From Trichormus variabilis 0441 (lineage in GTDB: Bacteria > Cyanobacteriota > Cyanobacteriia > Cyanobacteriales > Nostocaceae), in the NCBI RefSeq assembly GCF_009856605.1, contig NZ_CP047243.1, positions 1-64,000 on the forward strand: a stretch of 64,000 nucleotides of DNA, written 5' to 3'. This document shows positions 1-7,763 of this stretch, one piece after another; the stretch's first letter is position 1; each line of letters starts with the position of its first letter. The translations under genes were made by a program, and so were the position numbers. Under the pieces are notes generated by a model that had not been told where the DNA came from, searched no databases, and saw only the letters and a program-made list of their open reading frames with translations.

Positions 1-774
1 TGTGGCTACTATCGGGTGTCTCTGTATGGTGAAGATTTGGGCGATTGGTCAGAGTTGGGGGTGCTTGGGGTGCTTTCGGGACTGCGGCATGAGTTTTATC
101 GTCCTCGACTGGTTCCGTCGTTAGCTACTCCTATGGTTGCTGCTGATGGAAAGAACGCGACGGCTGATGTTGCAGTTCCACAGCCTGTTGCCGCACAACC
201 CGAATCAAGCGAACTGATTACTCGCCTGGGCAAGTTGGAGGATGAGGAGTTGGCACAAATTCAGGATTGGTGCAAGTCTATCAAAAACCAGATGTTTCCT
301 TCAGTCTCTCAATATGCCGATGGTCGTCTAGAGTTGCATCTGCGGCGGTTCGTTAGTCTCGCCAGTGCTAAGTCGGAGAAGAAGGCTGAGGTTAAGGTGA
401 TTGAGCCGGGGCGTTATGCCGGCGCAGAGGTGATTGAGGCTTTGGGCGAGAAGCTGTTGCCTGATTTTCACCAAGCACTTATACTTTTTTACCCAGCCGG
501 GACACAAATCAAAGTACATCGGGATTCACCAGCTTATGCTTCGGGGGCAGCACAGATTAACGTTATGGGCCGGGCGCGTTTCTCCATCTCCGGTTGTCAG
601 GATACTCGGCGGATGGAGTCTTACTGGCTAGAGGAGGGCGATTGTATTGCTTTTGACAACAAGCAGTCGCATGGGATTGATCGGGTGGTGGGTGATCGGT
701 GGTGTGTGTGTTTCTTCAGGCTCAAGGCTGAGTGTTTGGAGGGTGAGCGGGTTGAGCAGTTGAGTTTGGTTTAG
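1..774 (+). CDS. 2OG-Fe(II) oxygenase-like protein, 5' end outside window
   Basis: The frame is open from base 1, so the gene begins upstream; GTG at 16 is only an internal candidate start. The C-terminal half has the layout of Fe(II)/2-oxoglutarate dioxygenases: metal ligands H168 and D170 in IKVHRDS and H219 in SHGID (numbered from GTG 16), followed by R223 and R228 as candidates for the 2-oxoglutarate-binding arginine. The first hundred residues are not recognised. The last 48 codons are duplicated as a scrap at 1957-2100. The family is fairly sure; the substrate is not known, and an AlkB-like nucleic acid repair role is only a possibility. Confidence 0.6.
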   Translation, partial: CGYYRVSLYGEDLGDWSELGVLGVLSGLRHEFYRPRLVPSLATPMVAADGKNATADVAVPQPVAAQPESSELITRLGKLEDEELAQIQDWCKSIKNQMFPSVSQYADGRLELHLRRFVSLASAKSEKKAEVKVIEPGRYAGAEVIEALGEKLLPDFHQALILFYPAGTQIKVHRDSPAYASGAAQINVMGRARFSISGCQDTRRMESYWLEEGDCIAFDNKQSHGIDRVVGDRWCVCFFRLKAECLEGERVEQLSLV

Positions 775-809
775 CTATAATAATTCAAAAGCATAAAGCA
801 GGTTTGATT

Positions 810-1082
810 ATGCAGGCTATCTTTTGGACTGTAGAAGAAGTTGCCCAAAGAGCTAATCAATTTTATGAAAATGGTATTCGCCAAGAGGTTGAGCATGGCG
901 ATAATATTGGCAAGATGATTGTGATTGATGCTGAGACTGGGGAGTATGGAATTGATGAAATTGGTATAGAAGCAGGATTTAAGTTAAAGCAGAAAAACCC
1001 AAATGCTAGATTATTTATGATGCGAATAGGTTATAACGCTGCATTTGGTTTTGGTGGAACTATTGAGCGTATAGCCGAATGA
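810..1082 (+). CDS. Small protein paired with aspartic protease
   Basis: Ninety-residue acidic protein with no domain that I recognise. The ATG at 810 is preferred over the TTG at 804 because AGCAGG lies about 8 bases upstream of the ATG. Its stop overlaps the start of the next gene by four bases (ATGA at 1079-1082), so the two are translationally coupled and probably act together. The neighbour is a retropepsin-like protease, so this protein could be its partner or substrate; that is inference from gene order only. Confidence 0.55.
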   Translation: MQAIFWTVEEVAQRANQFYENGIRQEVEHGDNIGKMIVIDAETGEYGIDEIGIEAGFKLKQKNPNARLFMMRIGYNAAFGFGGTIERIAE

Positions 1083-1459
1083 TTAACGGACGGTTAATTG
1101 CTGGTAGGGCAACAGTTCCAGTAATTTTTCGTTTACCTGGACAACCAGATTTTTCACTAGATTTTGTCATTGATACTGGATTTAATGGCTACATTACCTT
1201 ACCACCACAAGCTGTCAGTGCAATGAACCTTCCCTTACATAGTACTATACCTGCAATATTAGCTGATGGTAGCCAAGTTTTATCATCTATACATTTGGCA
1301 ACGATTGTTTGGGACAATGTAGAAAAAGTAGTTTTCGTTTTGGCTTCTGCTAATAAGCCTTTATTGGGAACTGGAATGATGAATGGATATCATCTAGGCA
1401 TAGATTTTGAGGACAATGGTTTAGTTTCGTTAGAAAAAATACCATCTTCGATGTCATAA
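1079..1459 (+). CDS. Clan AA (retropepsin-like) aspartic protease
   Basis: A 126-residue protein with the single-lobe aspartic protease pattern. It has the catalytic FVIDTGFNG motif (D-T-G) near residues 30-38 and the second hydrophobic-glycine element LLGTGMMNGYHLGIDF near residues 93-108, as in small cyanobacterial clan AA proteases that work as homodimers. There is no signal peptide, so it should be cytoplasmic. It is coupled by ATGA to the small protein upstream. The target protein is unknown. The family call rests on the DTG motif plus the LGxxxL-type segment and on the length of about 125 residues usual for this group. Confidence 0.75.
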   Translation: MINGRLIAGRATVPVIFRLPGQPDFSLDFVIDTGFNGYITLPPQAVSAMNLPLHSTIPAILADGSQVLSSIHLATIVWDNVEKVVFVLASANKPLLGTGMMNGYHLGIDFEDNGLVSLEKIPSSMS

Positions 1460-1480
1460 AAGCCAGAAAAAGAGAGAAAA

Positions 1481-1594
1481 TTACCCGGAAAGGTCAAGTA
1501 ATCTATCAGCAGCTTCTGGGTTCTCAACTGCAATGTACATCCATATTTCAATTAAGTCTTCTTCTGCTTTAGCTGTGCGAATTAAACGTCCCAC
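1481..1594 (-). pseudogene. Truncated ParE toxin
   Basis: Directly downstream of the parD gene on the same strand, a GTG start at 1594 (13 bases inside parD) opens a 37-codon frame reading RLIRTAKAEEDLIEIWMYIA and NPEAADRLLDL, the N-terminal third of a ParE/RelE-fold toxin. The frame then meets TAA at 1481-1483. ParE proteins are normally about 95-105 residues, so the C-terminal beta-sheet with the active region is missing. Frame overlap with the antitoxin is the usual parDE arrangement. The truncation leaves parD as an orphan antitoxin in this copy. Confidence 0.7.
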
Positions 1595-1881
1595 TTGAGT
1601 TCAGTATCCTTTTGAATTGTTTGACCTAAGCGAGAGCGTGCTTCTTGCTTGATGGCTTCTATATCTGTAAAGCGTCCAGTACCACTTTCCATTCCTTCAT
1701 GCCAAAGACGGCGCAGTTCCTCAATATTTTGCAATTGAAGTAACCGTTTTTGCCTCCATTCGCGCAGTGCCTCACGAATTACCTCACTGCTACTAGCATA
1801 TTCTCCTGACTCAACAGCATCACGAACCAAAACTACCATTTCTGGGGTCAGGGCAACACTGATTTTTTCTACTTTAGACAT
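1582..1881 (-). CDS. parD: ParD-type antitoxin (ribbon-helix-helix)
   Basis: A 99-residue protein with an N-terminal ribbon-helix-helix DNA-binding domain (KISVALTPEMVVLVRDAVES, then EYASSSEVIREALREW) followed by a charged tail that in this family wraps around the ParE toxin. Known members neutralise a gyrase-poisoning ParE toxin and repress their own promoter. The partner reading frame at 1481-1594 is cut to 37 codons, so this antitoxin probably stands alone; it could still neutralise ParE from related plasmids (inference). The ATG at 1881 is followed by a good RHH start. Confidence 0.8.
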   Translation of the reverse strand: MSKVEKISVALTPEMVVLVRDAVESGEYASSSEVIREALREWRQKRLLQLQNIEELRRLWHEGMESGTGRFTDIEAIKQEARSRLGQTIQKDTELKWDV

Positions 1882-1956
1882 AGTAATACATTATTTTTAC
1901 TCTAAAGTAGCAATTTTTCTTACTATTTCTTACTATATGGCACACTGAGATGAACG

Positions 1957-2100
1957 CAGGAGGGCAATTGCATTGCTTTTGACAACAAGCAGCCGCATGG
2001 TATTGAACGGGTGGTGGGTGATAGGTGGTGTGTGTGTTTCTTTAGACTCAAGGGGGAGTGTTTGGAGCAGGAATACGGGAAGCAATTGAGTTTGGTTTAG
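1957..2100 (+). pseudogene. Duplicated 3' scrap of the oxygenase gene
   Basis: About 144 bases here closely match the end of the gene at 631-774. The frame reads EGNCIAFDNKQPHGIERVVG and then WCVCFFRL, ends with the same QLSLV and stop, and keeps the metal-binding H and the following arginines. No start codon or upstream half is present, so it is a gene remnant. It probably arose from recombination or replacement between two oxygenase copies, with the material between them (small protein, protease, parD) inserted or exchanged. Confidence 0.75.
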
Positions 2101-2353
2101 CCCTTCCGCCAAATTCAAGCGTTCGCTCCCGCCTCTCGCAGAGAGGAAAAGTAAGCGATGACCTACGCTACACCGAAAGAGCGATGGCGTAACGCAAGAG
2201 CGTAGCTGATCGTCAGCAACCCTAATTTTTTTAGAGGAAAAATTAGGGTTGATCGGGCAGGAGACTTGAAAATTTGAAGCCTAGCTGAGTGAAAGTCAGG
2301 AAATACAATCACAAGTGTTGAAGTGAAATAAATCTCTAAAGGTGCGTCAATTT
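2101..2353. repeat. Interspersed repeat cluster and strong hairpin upstream of nucA
   Basis: This gene-free stretch holds GCGATGGCGTAACGC / GAGCGTAGCTGATCG-type repeats (2180-2212) of the kind scattered in Nostoc genomes. It also has a perfect 14-bp inverted repeat, CAACCCTAATTTTT at 2217-2230 and its complement at 2238-2251, with a 7-base loop. The hairpin ends about 100 bases before nucA. No long T tract follows the stem in the + direction, so it is not a classical terminator. It could stabilise or regulate the nucA transcript. Confidence 0.6.
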
Positions 2354-3178
2354 ATGGGAATTTGTGGAAAATTGGGTGTAGCGGCGTTGGTGGCGTTGAT
2401 TGTCGGGTGTTCGCCTGTCCAATCCCAAGTGCCACCATTAACTGAACTTTCCCCATCAATCAGCGTGCATTTACTGCTGGGAAATCCCAGTGGTGCAACG
2501 CCAACAAAGCTTACACCTGATAATTACCTGATGGTCAAAAATCAATATGCACTCTCCTACAACAACAGCAAGGGAACTGCTAACTGGGTAGCTTGGCAGC
2601 TTAACTCCTCATGGCTAGGGAACGCAGAGCGTCAAGATAACTTCCGCCCAGACAAAACATTGCCTGCGGGTTGGGTGCGAGTGACTCCTTCTATGTACTC
2701 TGGGAGTGGTTATGACCGGGGGCATATTGCACCTTCAGCAGACCGCACCAAGACAACAGAAGATAATGCGGCTACTTTCCTGATGACAAACATGATGCCC
2801 CAAACACCCGATAACAATAGAAATACGTGGGGAAATTTAGAAGATTATTGTCGAGAATTAGTCAGTCAGGGTAAAGAGCTTTACATTGTTGCCGGGCCTA
2901 ATGGTAGTCTTGGCAAACCCCTCAAAGGTAAGGTGACAGTTCCCAAATCCACTTGGAAGATTGTTGTCGTACTAGATAGCCCAGGCTCAGGGCTTGAAGG
3001 TATTACTGCTAATACTCGCGTTATCGCAGTAAATATTCCCAACGACCCAGAATTAAATAATGACTGGAGGGCTTATAAAGTCAGTGTTGATGAATTAGAA
3101 AGTTTGACGGGTTATGATTTTTTGTCTAATGTTTCCCCCAATATTCAAACAAGTATTGAGAGTAAAGTTGATAATTAG
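2354..3178 (+). CDS. nucA: Sugar-nonspecific nuclease NucA
   Basis: DNA/RNA non-specific endonuclease of the beta-beta-alpha-metal family, exported as a lipoprotein-like or signal-peptide-bearing protein (hydrophobic segment and VGC at residue 19). With the ATG at 2354 the protein is 274 residues, and all catalytic residues fall at the positions known for Anabaena NucA: R93, D121-R122-G123-H124 (general base), N155 (Mg2+ ligand) and E163. A GTG at 2342 would add four residues but has an AAAGG too close to it. It is convergent with its inhibitor gene nuiA, only 8 bases apart. It degrades single- and double-stranded DNA and RNA outside the cytoplasm. Confidence 0.95.
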   Translation: MGICGKLGVAALVALIVGCSPVQSQVPPLTELSPSISVHLLLGNPSGATPTKLTPDNYLMVKNQYALSYNNSKGTANWVAWQLNSSWLGNAERQDNFRPDKTLPAGWVRVTPSMYSGSGYDRGHIAPSADRTKTTEDNAATFLMTNMMPQTPDNNRNTWGNLEDYCRELVSQGKELYIVAGPNGSLGKPLKGKVTVPKSTWKIVVVLDSPGSGLEGITANTRVIAVNIPNDPELNNDWRAYKVSVDELESLTGYDFLSNVSPNIQTSIESKVDN

Positions 3179-3186
3179 TAAATAGG

Positions 3187-3594
3187 TCAAGTTTCCACAA
3201 CTTTAGTAGAAATACCAGCTAAATTTCCTGCTGGAGTTTCACCAATAACATAAACATCAAGTTCTACCTCACCCAGTCGATACACCTGCGGGTTTTTTAA
3301 GTTCGATTTTATTACCTCTAGCAGTTTTTGAAATTTAGCAACTACAGCATTTTCTTCATCCTCATACCAGTCTTGGGGAGTAGTGGCTCTGCTAAAAAAG
3401 CTGTCAATGTCTACCACTTTAAAAGGCGCATCTTGTCCGTGACCTGTTTGCTGCAAAACTATTTCATGTGTAACAGGAGGTGCAGATCCTTCCCACAAAA
3501 AAACCTCAAATGGGTATTCAGACTCACTCATAAATAACAAGCCATCGGATGCCTGTTTTAGCTGTTCTAAAATTTCTGAGTTGGTTTTGACCAT
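3187..3594 (-). CDS. nuiA: Nuclease A inhibitor NuiA
   Basis: A 135-residue cytoplasmic protein whose length and sequence match the NuiA inhibitor of NucA as I remember it (start TNSEILEQLKQASDGLLFMS, end GISTKVVET). NuiA binds the NucA active site and its C-terminal residue helps coordinate the catalytic metal; the threonine-terminated tail VVET is intact. It lies tail to tail with nucA, so expression is independent. It protects the host from unsecreted nuclease. Together with nucA it resembles a toxin-immunity pair carried on the plasmid. Confidence 0.95.
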   Translation of the reverse strand: MVKTNSEILEQLKQASDGLLFMSESEYPFEVFLWEGSAPPVTHEIVLQQTGHGQDAPFKVVDIDSFFSRATTPQDWYEDEENAVVAKFQKLLEVIKSNLKNPQVYRLGEVELDVYVIGETPAGNLAGISTKVVET

Positions 3595-3755
3595 AAACCA
3601 TAAGAGAGTTATTCAATCAAGTATAAAGTGTATTGCTTCTTTATCTGCATTTTGGTCAGACACCAGAATTTTTATTTAGACTTAATTATTTCTAACGGTA
3701 CAAGACAAATAATTTAAAATAGTGCAATTTAAAAGTGGTGTAAATATCGGAAATT

Positions 3756-4160
3756 ATGGACGCTGCTAAACGCCTCGCTACTCTAAATCGCATCCGTCAA
3801 CTCAGTCGTTTGATGGATACATCAATACGCATTCCTTTAACAAGTTTTCGTATTGGAATAGACCCAATTATTGGTTTAATTCCAGGTGGTGGTGATTTAA
3901 TCAGTACAGCGTTTTCAGCTTACATTATATTTTTAGCTACCCGCTTTGGTATATCACGCCAAGATTTATCCAAAATGATTTTTAATGTGGGTTTAGAAAC
4001 AGTCGTTGGGGCTGTGCCTTTAGTAGGAGATTTGTTTGACGCTTTCTACAAATCTAATATTCGCAATTTAGCAATTTTAGAGAAACACTTGACAGTGGTT
4101 GAACCAGAACTTCAAGAAGTATCTGATGAACTTTACAAAAAACAAGTTAGTCAAGTTTAA
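3756..4160 (+). CDS. DUF4112 membrane protein
   Basis: A 134-residue protein with the DUF4112 pattern: an N-terminal LSRLMDTSIRIPLT segment, then GIDPIIGLIPGGGDLISTA and a second related hydrophobic stretch VGAVPLVGDLFDAFYKSN. The two glycine-rich hydrophobic parts (about residues 37-65 and 80-100) are probably membrane associated. The family is widespread in bacteria and has no known biochemical role. The small gene that follows begins 8 bases after the stop and may be cotranscribed. Confidence 0.75.
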   Translation: MDAAKRLATLNRIRQLSRLMDTSIRIPLTSFRIGIDPIIGLIPGGGDLISTAFSAYIIFLATRFGISRQDLSKMIFNVGLETVVGAVPLVGDLFDAFYKSNIRNLAILEKHLTVVEPELQEVSDELYKKQVSQV

Positions 4161-4168
4161 GTGCATCG

Positions 4169-4369
4169 ATGAACAACACAACAAAGAACACGCTCAGTTC
4201 TGAGATGAGTGATGAAGATTGGTTTAACTTAGGAAAATCTGATGCTTGGGCGGGAAAACCCAAAACGCCACCAGAACAAGATGCTCAAGCAGCAAGTATG
4301 TATGATTTAGGTTACAGCGAGGGAGAGATTAAACATCCACCTACTGCAACTCCCAAGGCACAACAGTAG
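4169..4369 (+). CDS. Small hypothetical protein
   Basis: A 66-residue polar protein, not recognised. It contains DEDWFNLGKSDAWAGKPKTP and a related MYDLGYSEGEIKHPP, both with a G-x-x-(D/E) turn, so it may consist of two short helical repeats of the kind F/Y-x-L-G-x-S. It starts 8 bases after the DUF4112 gene on the same strand, which supports a bicistronic unit. No Shine-Dalgarno is obvious. A real gene is plausible because of spacing and composition, but there is no family evidence. Confidence 0.45.
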   Translation: MNNTTKNTLSSEMSDEDWFNLGKSDAWAGKPKTPPEQDAQAASMYDLGYSEGEIKHPPTATPKAQQ

Positions 4370-4387
4370 TTAGAAATTGCCATTGCT

Positions 4388-4735
4388 CTACACGCTATCA
4401 TCCATCCAGCTGCACTCAGGGCAGTCCCAATGCACCCGCGCCGTGTAATCTCGGTCAAACTCACAGCCGCATTGGGGACACTTACCAGTAAATAAAGGAT
4501 GGGTATCTAGCAGTTCTAGCTGTTGCTCTGGTGTCCAGCGTTGCCGGGGCTGTAAAATCAACTCGCCATTGTAATAGGTTGCCCCTTCTGGTTGCCATAG
4601 TTCCTCTACTTGGGCGTTGGGGTCTTCTCTGAAGTCGAGGCAGCTATCACCGTCTACCCCATCTGGATGTACGGCACAGATGATGTGGGGATTGTGAGAG
4701 TAAAGGAGGCAGCGATCGCACTCTGGGATTTTCAT
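4388..4735 (-). CDS. Cysteine-rich zinc-ribbon protein
   Basis: A 115-residue protein with two cysteine clusters. The N-terminal CDRC followed by C and H residues could form one metal site, and the C-terminal CPQCGC plus CPEC (about residues 86-110) form a typical four-cysteine zinc ribbon. The centre, RQRWTPEQQLELLDTHPLF, is helical. It contains a HIP1 octamer near its 5' end (about 4712). Function is unknown; a zinc ribbon suggests nucleic acid or protein binding. The ATG at 4735 opens the frame with MKIPECDRC. Confidence 0.6.
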   Translation of the reverse strand: MKIPECDRCLLYSHNPHIICAVHPDGVDGDSCLDFREDPNAQVEELWQPEGATYYNGELILQPRQRWTPEQQLELLDTHPLFTGKCPQCGCEFDRDYTARVHWDCPECSWMDDSV

Positions 4736-4764
4736 AACATCCGTTTAGTTCTTCCTGATAAGCT

Positions 4765-5175
4765 TTAAATTCCTGACTCTTCAAGAACTTGCTGGACGCA
4801 TTTAGCAGTGTTAGGAGAAGCCCCCCATGACTTCAGAACATTAACCAAGTTAGAACCAACAGTTACCGCTTTATCTAAGCTGTCACCCTTAAGTTTTATT
4901 GCCACAGGAGTAGCCCCGTCAGTATTCCACCAATAAGCAGCCCCATAATTACCGATTCTGACAACGTTGTTTATCTCTCCAGGCTTTCCTTCAGCGCGAA
5001 ACTTTTTATTTAAGCTGGTGCGTATAGGATGTTTAACAGGTACAAGAGCTTCTTCTAAACTAAGACATTTACTACCTTGTGCCTGGACTGGCAGGACATT
5101 AAAGTTTGGTACAACAGCAACAGTATTAAATACCGTTAGGCTTGCAACAGCTAGGATGAAACGAAAATCTCTCAT
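4765..5175 (-). CDS. Secreted hypothetical protein
   Basis: A 136-residue protein from the ATG at 5175 (a GTG one codon earlier is less likely). It has an N-terminal hydrophobic segment ILAVASLTVFNTVAVV and a probable signal peptidase I site after VQAQ, so the mature protein is periplasmic or extracellular. Two cysteines (one near the start of the mature part, one near the C-terminus in AKCVQQVL) could form a disulphide. The rest is a small alpha/beta domain that I do not recognise. Confidence 0.55.
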   Translation of the reverse strand: MRDFRFILAVASLTVFNTVAVVPNFNVLPVQAQGSKCLSLEEALVPVKHPIRTSLNKKFRAEGKPGEINNVVRIGNYGAAYWWNTDGATPVAIKLKGDSLDKAVTVGSNLVNVLKSWGASPNTAKCVQQVLEESGI

Positions 5176-5402
5176 CACAAGTCAAAATTCTCCGTAAAAT
5201 ATATCAACATTGCAAGCATTATCTCTTCAAAAGCACCCAAGCTAGGCGATTGCTGCTTCCTCTCTTGTATTTTATAGCTACTTTCTAACTCGAAGAGCGC
5301 ATTTCTTGCTGACGCATGGGCATAGCGTCAATTTGCTCAAACCCTCAAGAGCATAGACGGTAGCGTTGTTTTGGTGTTTATCCTCTAAGAATTTTGCAGC
5401 CA

Positions 5403-5841
5403 CTAACTTTGTGCCAGTTGTTCTACGAGTTGCAGTATATGTTTCTCAATTTGCCCAAGGGCATCTGTAGCCGAGGTTTTATCAATATCATGAACTAGCC
5501 AGTATTCAATCGCATCTGCCCAGTGGGGAAAGCGTTCATTCATCAGTGGTCTGTGTTCTAATTCATCTAGGGCAATAACTCTAGTAGCTGAGTGAAAATC
5601 CTGCTCACTGGCTGACAGTGGAAACCGTTCATCAACCGGGAGGTTCACCAAACGCACTGCTAAAGCCTCAGCCACATACCTAGATAATTGCCCCCACATT
5701 GTTAATACCGCGCTCAAGTGCTAAACCTCTAGAGTCAGCCTGCCAATCTAACCCCTGTTTGGTAGCCAACCAATTAAATAAGTTTTCGGCAAAGCGGCTG
5801 CGGTAATAGTTGCCTGTACACAAGAACAAGATTTTATTCAT
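5403..5841 (-). pseudogene. Low-molecular-weight protein tyrosine phosphatase family, frameshifted
   Basis: From ATG 5841 the frame reads MNKILFLCTGNYYRSRFAEN, with the phosphatase P-loop C-x5-R (C8 to R14) followed by S. It continues through QADSRGLALERGINNVG and then hits TAG just after a run of five G. The +1 frame carries on the family pattern (SRYVAEALAVRLVNLP, then the C-terminal helix) to 5403. A single-base indel at or near the G5 run (about 5691-5695) explains this. It could be a real inactivation or a homopolymer error. Intact relatives are about 148 residues, which matches the sum of the two parts. Confidence 0.75.
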
Positions 5842-5968
5842 TCATTTGACCAAATAAGCCTACGGGCTTTGTACTGGTAAATGGGGTAATTTGCAAGATA
5901 TCTAGGCTACTTTTCACATGGTTGCGATTGGGGTTTCCTCTAAGAACGGGAGGGGCGATCGCTTAGTC

Positions 5969-6640
5969 TTAAAATTTAAACAACCCTAAAAACTCCTCAA
6001 CAACCCCGTTAGGATTTTCAAAACATTCCTGTGCGCTAAATCGACTGGTTCTAATACCCTCTCTATCAAATAACCTGTCTCGCTTGTAATCAGCTAATGG
6101 GTTTTGATGGTATGTGATGCCGTCAACTTCTAAAATCCTGACTTTACCTTGATGAAAAACTAAAAAATCAACTTCTCTAGTTTCATACTGTTTTGAGTGA
6201 TTATGTAATCGACAGCCAGTATTCACAAAAAACAGTACCCCTTTTGTTTGCAAAGCTTCTGCGATCGCAGCTTCAGCCGGGGAGCGTAAACGTAAACCAT
6301 ACCAATCTTTTGGGTAAACTTCAGCCTGAGTTCTAACTAAAGCCTCAGATTCTTGGGCTTGATTGTGTGCCTCAATTAACGCCTTAGCCCATACTCGATC
6401 TACAGTCATTTCCCAAAGATGCTCAGTGCGGGGGCCACCGGGTTGCCCAAGGTGAGCTATAGTTCCATGCTCAAACCTGTAAACACCACTGCCCTTAACA
6501 TTGACTTCGCTAGTTAACTTCTGACTAGTCCAGTTTTCACGAGGAAACATTATTTTTAGCACTTTTAACAGTCTTGTAGTTTTCATCTCTGCTGACTGTT
6601 GGGTACTAAGTGCAGTGTTGTTGGTTTGAAGCTGAGGCAT
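5969..6640 (-). CDS. DUF559/PD-(D/E)XK-like nuclease protein
   Basis: A 223-residue protein. The last 90 residues look like the DUF559/VSR-type endonuclease fold: TREVDFLVFHQGKVRILEVD with D and the E-x-D pair of a PD-(D/E)XK-type core, then YKRDRLFDREGIRTSRFSAQEC. The N-terminal part, with VYRFEHGTIAHLGQPGG, is not recognised. Such proteins are common in cyanobacteria and are predicted nucleases with unknown targets. Two HIP1 sites lie in or near the gene. No partner gene is adjacent. Confidence 0.65.
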   Translation of the reverse strand: MPQLQTNNTALSTQQSAEMKTTRLLKVLKIMFPRENWTSQKLTSEVNVKGSGVYRFEHGTIAHLGQPGGPRTEHLWEMTVDRVWAKALIEAHNQAQESEALVRTQAEVYPKDWYGLRLRSPAEAAIAEALQTKGVLFFVNTGCRLHNHSKQYETREVDFLVFHQGKVRILEVDGITYHQNPLADYKRDRLFDREGIRTSRFSAQECFENPNGVVEEFLGLFKF

Positions 6641-7108
6641 AAAGGTTATTAATAAGTATCGCTGTTGTAATTATTCCCACAATCCAATACTGATAAGTAG
6701 TTCCTTAACCTAGTTTTGGTGGAAGGGGAGCGATCGCTACAAAGTAGGTGAATACGCAATCGCAGATTTACTATGTATTTTCTAGTATATTACTAGCCAG
6801 TTGTAGAGAAGCGATGACCGAGTGCTGTGAGTTGATTGCTGAGTCTACAGCGTTGGGTCAACAACTGGCGATTTGTGACTGTTGCGTTCTGTATCTCATT
6901 TAAACGGCAATTCAGAGAGTTGTAATGCCAAATTGCCAAAACCTTTGAACATGGCACTGTAACTTCAACTTTTTCTTAGAGGAAACCTAAGCGATCGCCT
7001 ATGGTGGGGCGTAGCCCATCGCAAATCAGAGACAGATGTGATGCTGCTCTGCTACGTCCCTTCATCGCTCCCTCATTCTTAGAGGAAACCCAAGCGTAAG
7101 TGATAGCT
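6641..7108. other. Gene-free stretch with TTAGAGGAAACC repeats
   Basis: No convincing gene is seen in 468 bases. A 29-codon frame from 6813 (MTECCELIAEST) is too short to support. The stretch contains HIP1 sites and two copies of a short repeat, CTTAGAGGAAACC(T/C)AAGCG, at about 6976-6994 and 7078-7096. Related CTCTAAGAA / AGAGGAAA words flank genes at about 5381, 5936, 2148 and 7681. These look like members of a degenerate interspersed repeat family rather than regulatory sites of a particular gene. Confidence 0.45.
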
Positions 7109-7417
7109 TTACCTCTCAAAACGCTCATATCCAATGTGAACCTGCCACTCCACAACTCTAGCAGAGTCAGCCAACATTCCATCCCGTACACGGGGGCTGG
7201 TGTTAACAATGGCTTGAGCCGCTTCTAAATTGTCCGCCTGAATTACCCAAAGCCCAGTTCCATCATGGGGAAAAAACGGCCCGCAGCACAGTAGTGTTCC
7301 TTTCTCCTGCTGCTCACGAAACCAAGCCAGTTGGTCTTGGTCATGTTCTGGGTGAGCTTTTTTATACTCGTAATACTCTGGAACAGTTGCTACAACAACG
7401 GCAAACAGTTTAGACAT
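7109..7417 (-). CDS. YciI family protein
   Basis: A 102-residue protein with the YCII ferredoxin-like fold pattern: LFAVVVATVPEYYEYKKAHPEHDQ, then GTLLCCGPFFPHDGTGLWVIQ and AQAIVNTSPRVRDGMLADSA. The conserved His-Asp-type active site of the family corresponds to HPEHDQ near residues 22-27. YciI-like proteins are small alpha/beta barrels of unclear enzymology, sometimes dehydrochlorinase-like. The gene seems complete and stands alone. Confidence 0.75.
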   Translation of the reverse strand: MSKLFAVVVATVPEYYEYKKAHPEHDQDQLAWFREQQEKGTLLCCGPFFPHDGTGLWVIQADNLEAAQAIVNTSPRVRDGMLADSARVVEWQVHIGYERFER

Positions 7418-7497
7418 ATCCTCTTGTTTACTAAGTGGAATGATGTTCAGATCTTAATGGTATTTTTAGGTCGCAGTCCATCGTACTCCCTCACCCT

Positions 7498-7605
7498 CTA
7501 CTTCTTCCAAGGTAACTTTGTCCCCATCTCAGTCAATGCCGAGAACACTAGATACATAATCAGCAGACCAGCACTGATAAGAAAAATTACAACGTCATTA
7601 TTCAT
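7498..7605 (-). CDS. Possible 35-residue single-TM peptide
   Basis: In the 345-base gap between yciI-like and nudix-like genes, a minus-strand frame from ATG 7605 reads NNDVVIFLISAGLLIMYLVF and then SALTEMGTKLPWKK: one hydrophobic helix followed by a basic tail. A second frame just downstream reads DKVTLEEVEGEGVRWTAT before a stop, so this may be the frameshifted remains of a longer membrane protein. No ribosome binding site is clear. A repeat of the GTTCGCGTAGCGTCCGC type lies at 7661-7679. Confidence 0.2.
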   Translation of the reverse strand: MNNDVVIFLISAGLLIMYLVFSALTEMGTKLPWKK

Positions 7606-7763
7606 TGGTAAAGTGGTAGAGAGCAGCGATAACAGCCGTTTAGCGATCGCCTAAATCAAGCGTTCGCGTAGCGTCCGCACCAGAGGAAAAGAGCGAACAA
7701 AGAAGGAACACCCCTAGCCCTCTACGACCTGTATATTATTTAATAAGTGTTAATTCTATCTGT

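Noticed and set aside
1933..2118. 61-residue minus-strand protein
   Set aside because: It lies antisense to the duplicated oxygenase scrap, whose + strand frame is explained by homology to 631-774.
6813..6902. 29-codon Cys-containing peptide (MTECCELIAEST)
   Set aside because: Too short, no ribosome binding site and no recognisable neighbour or family.
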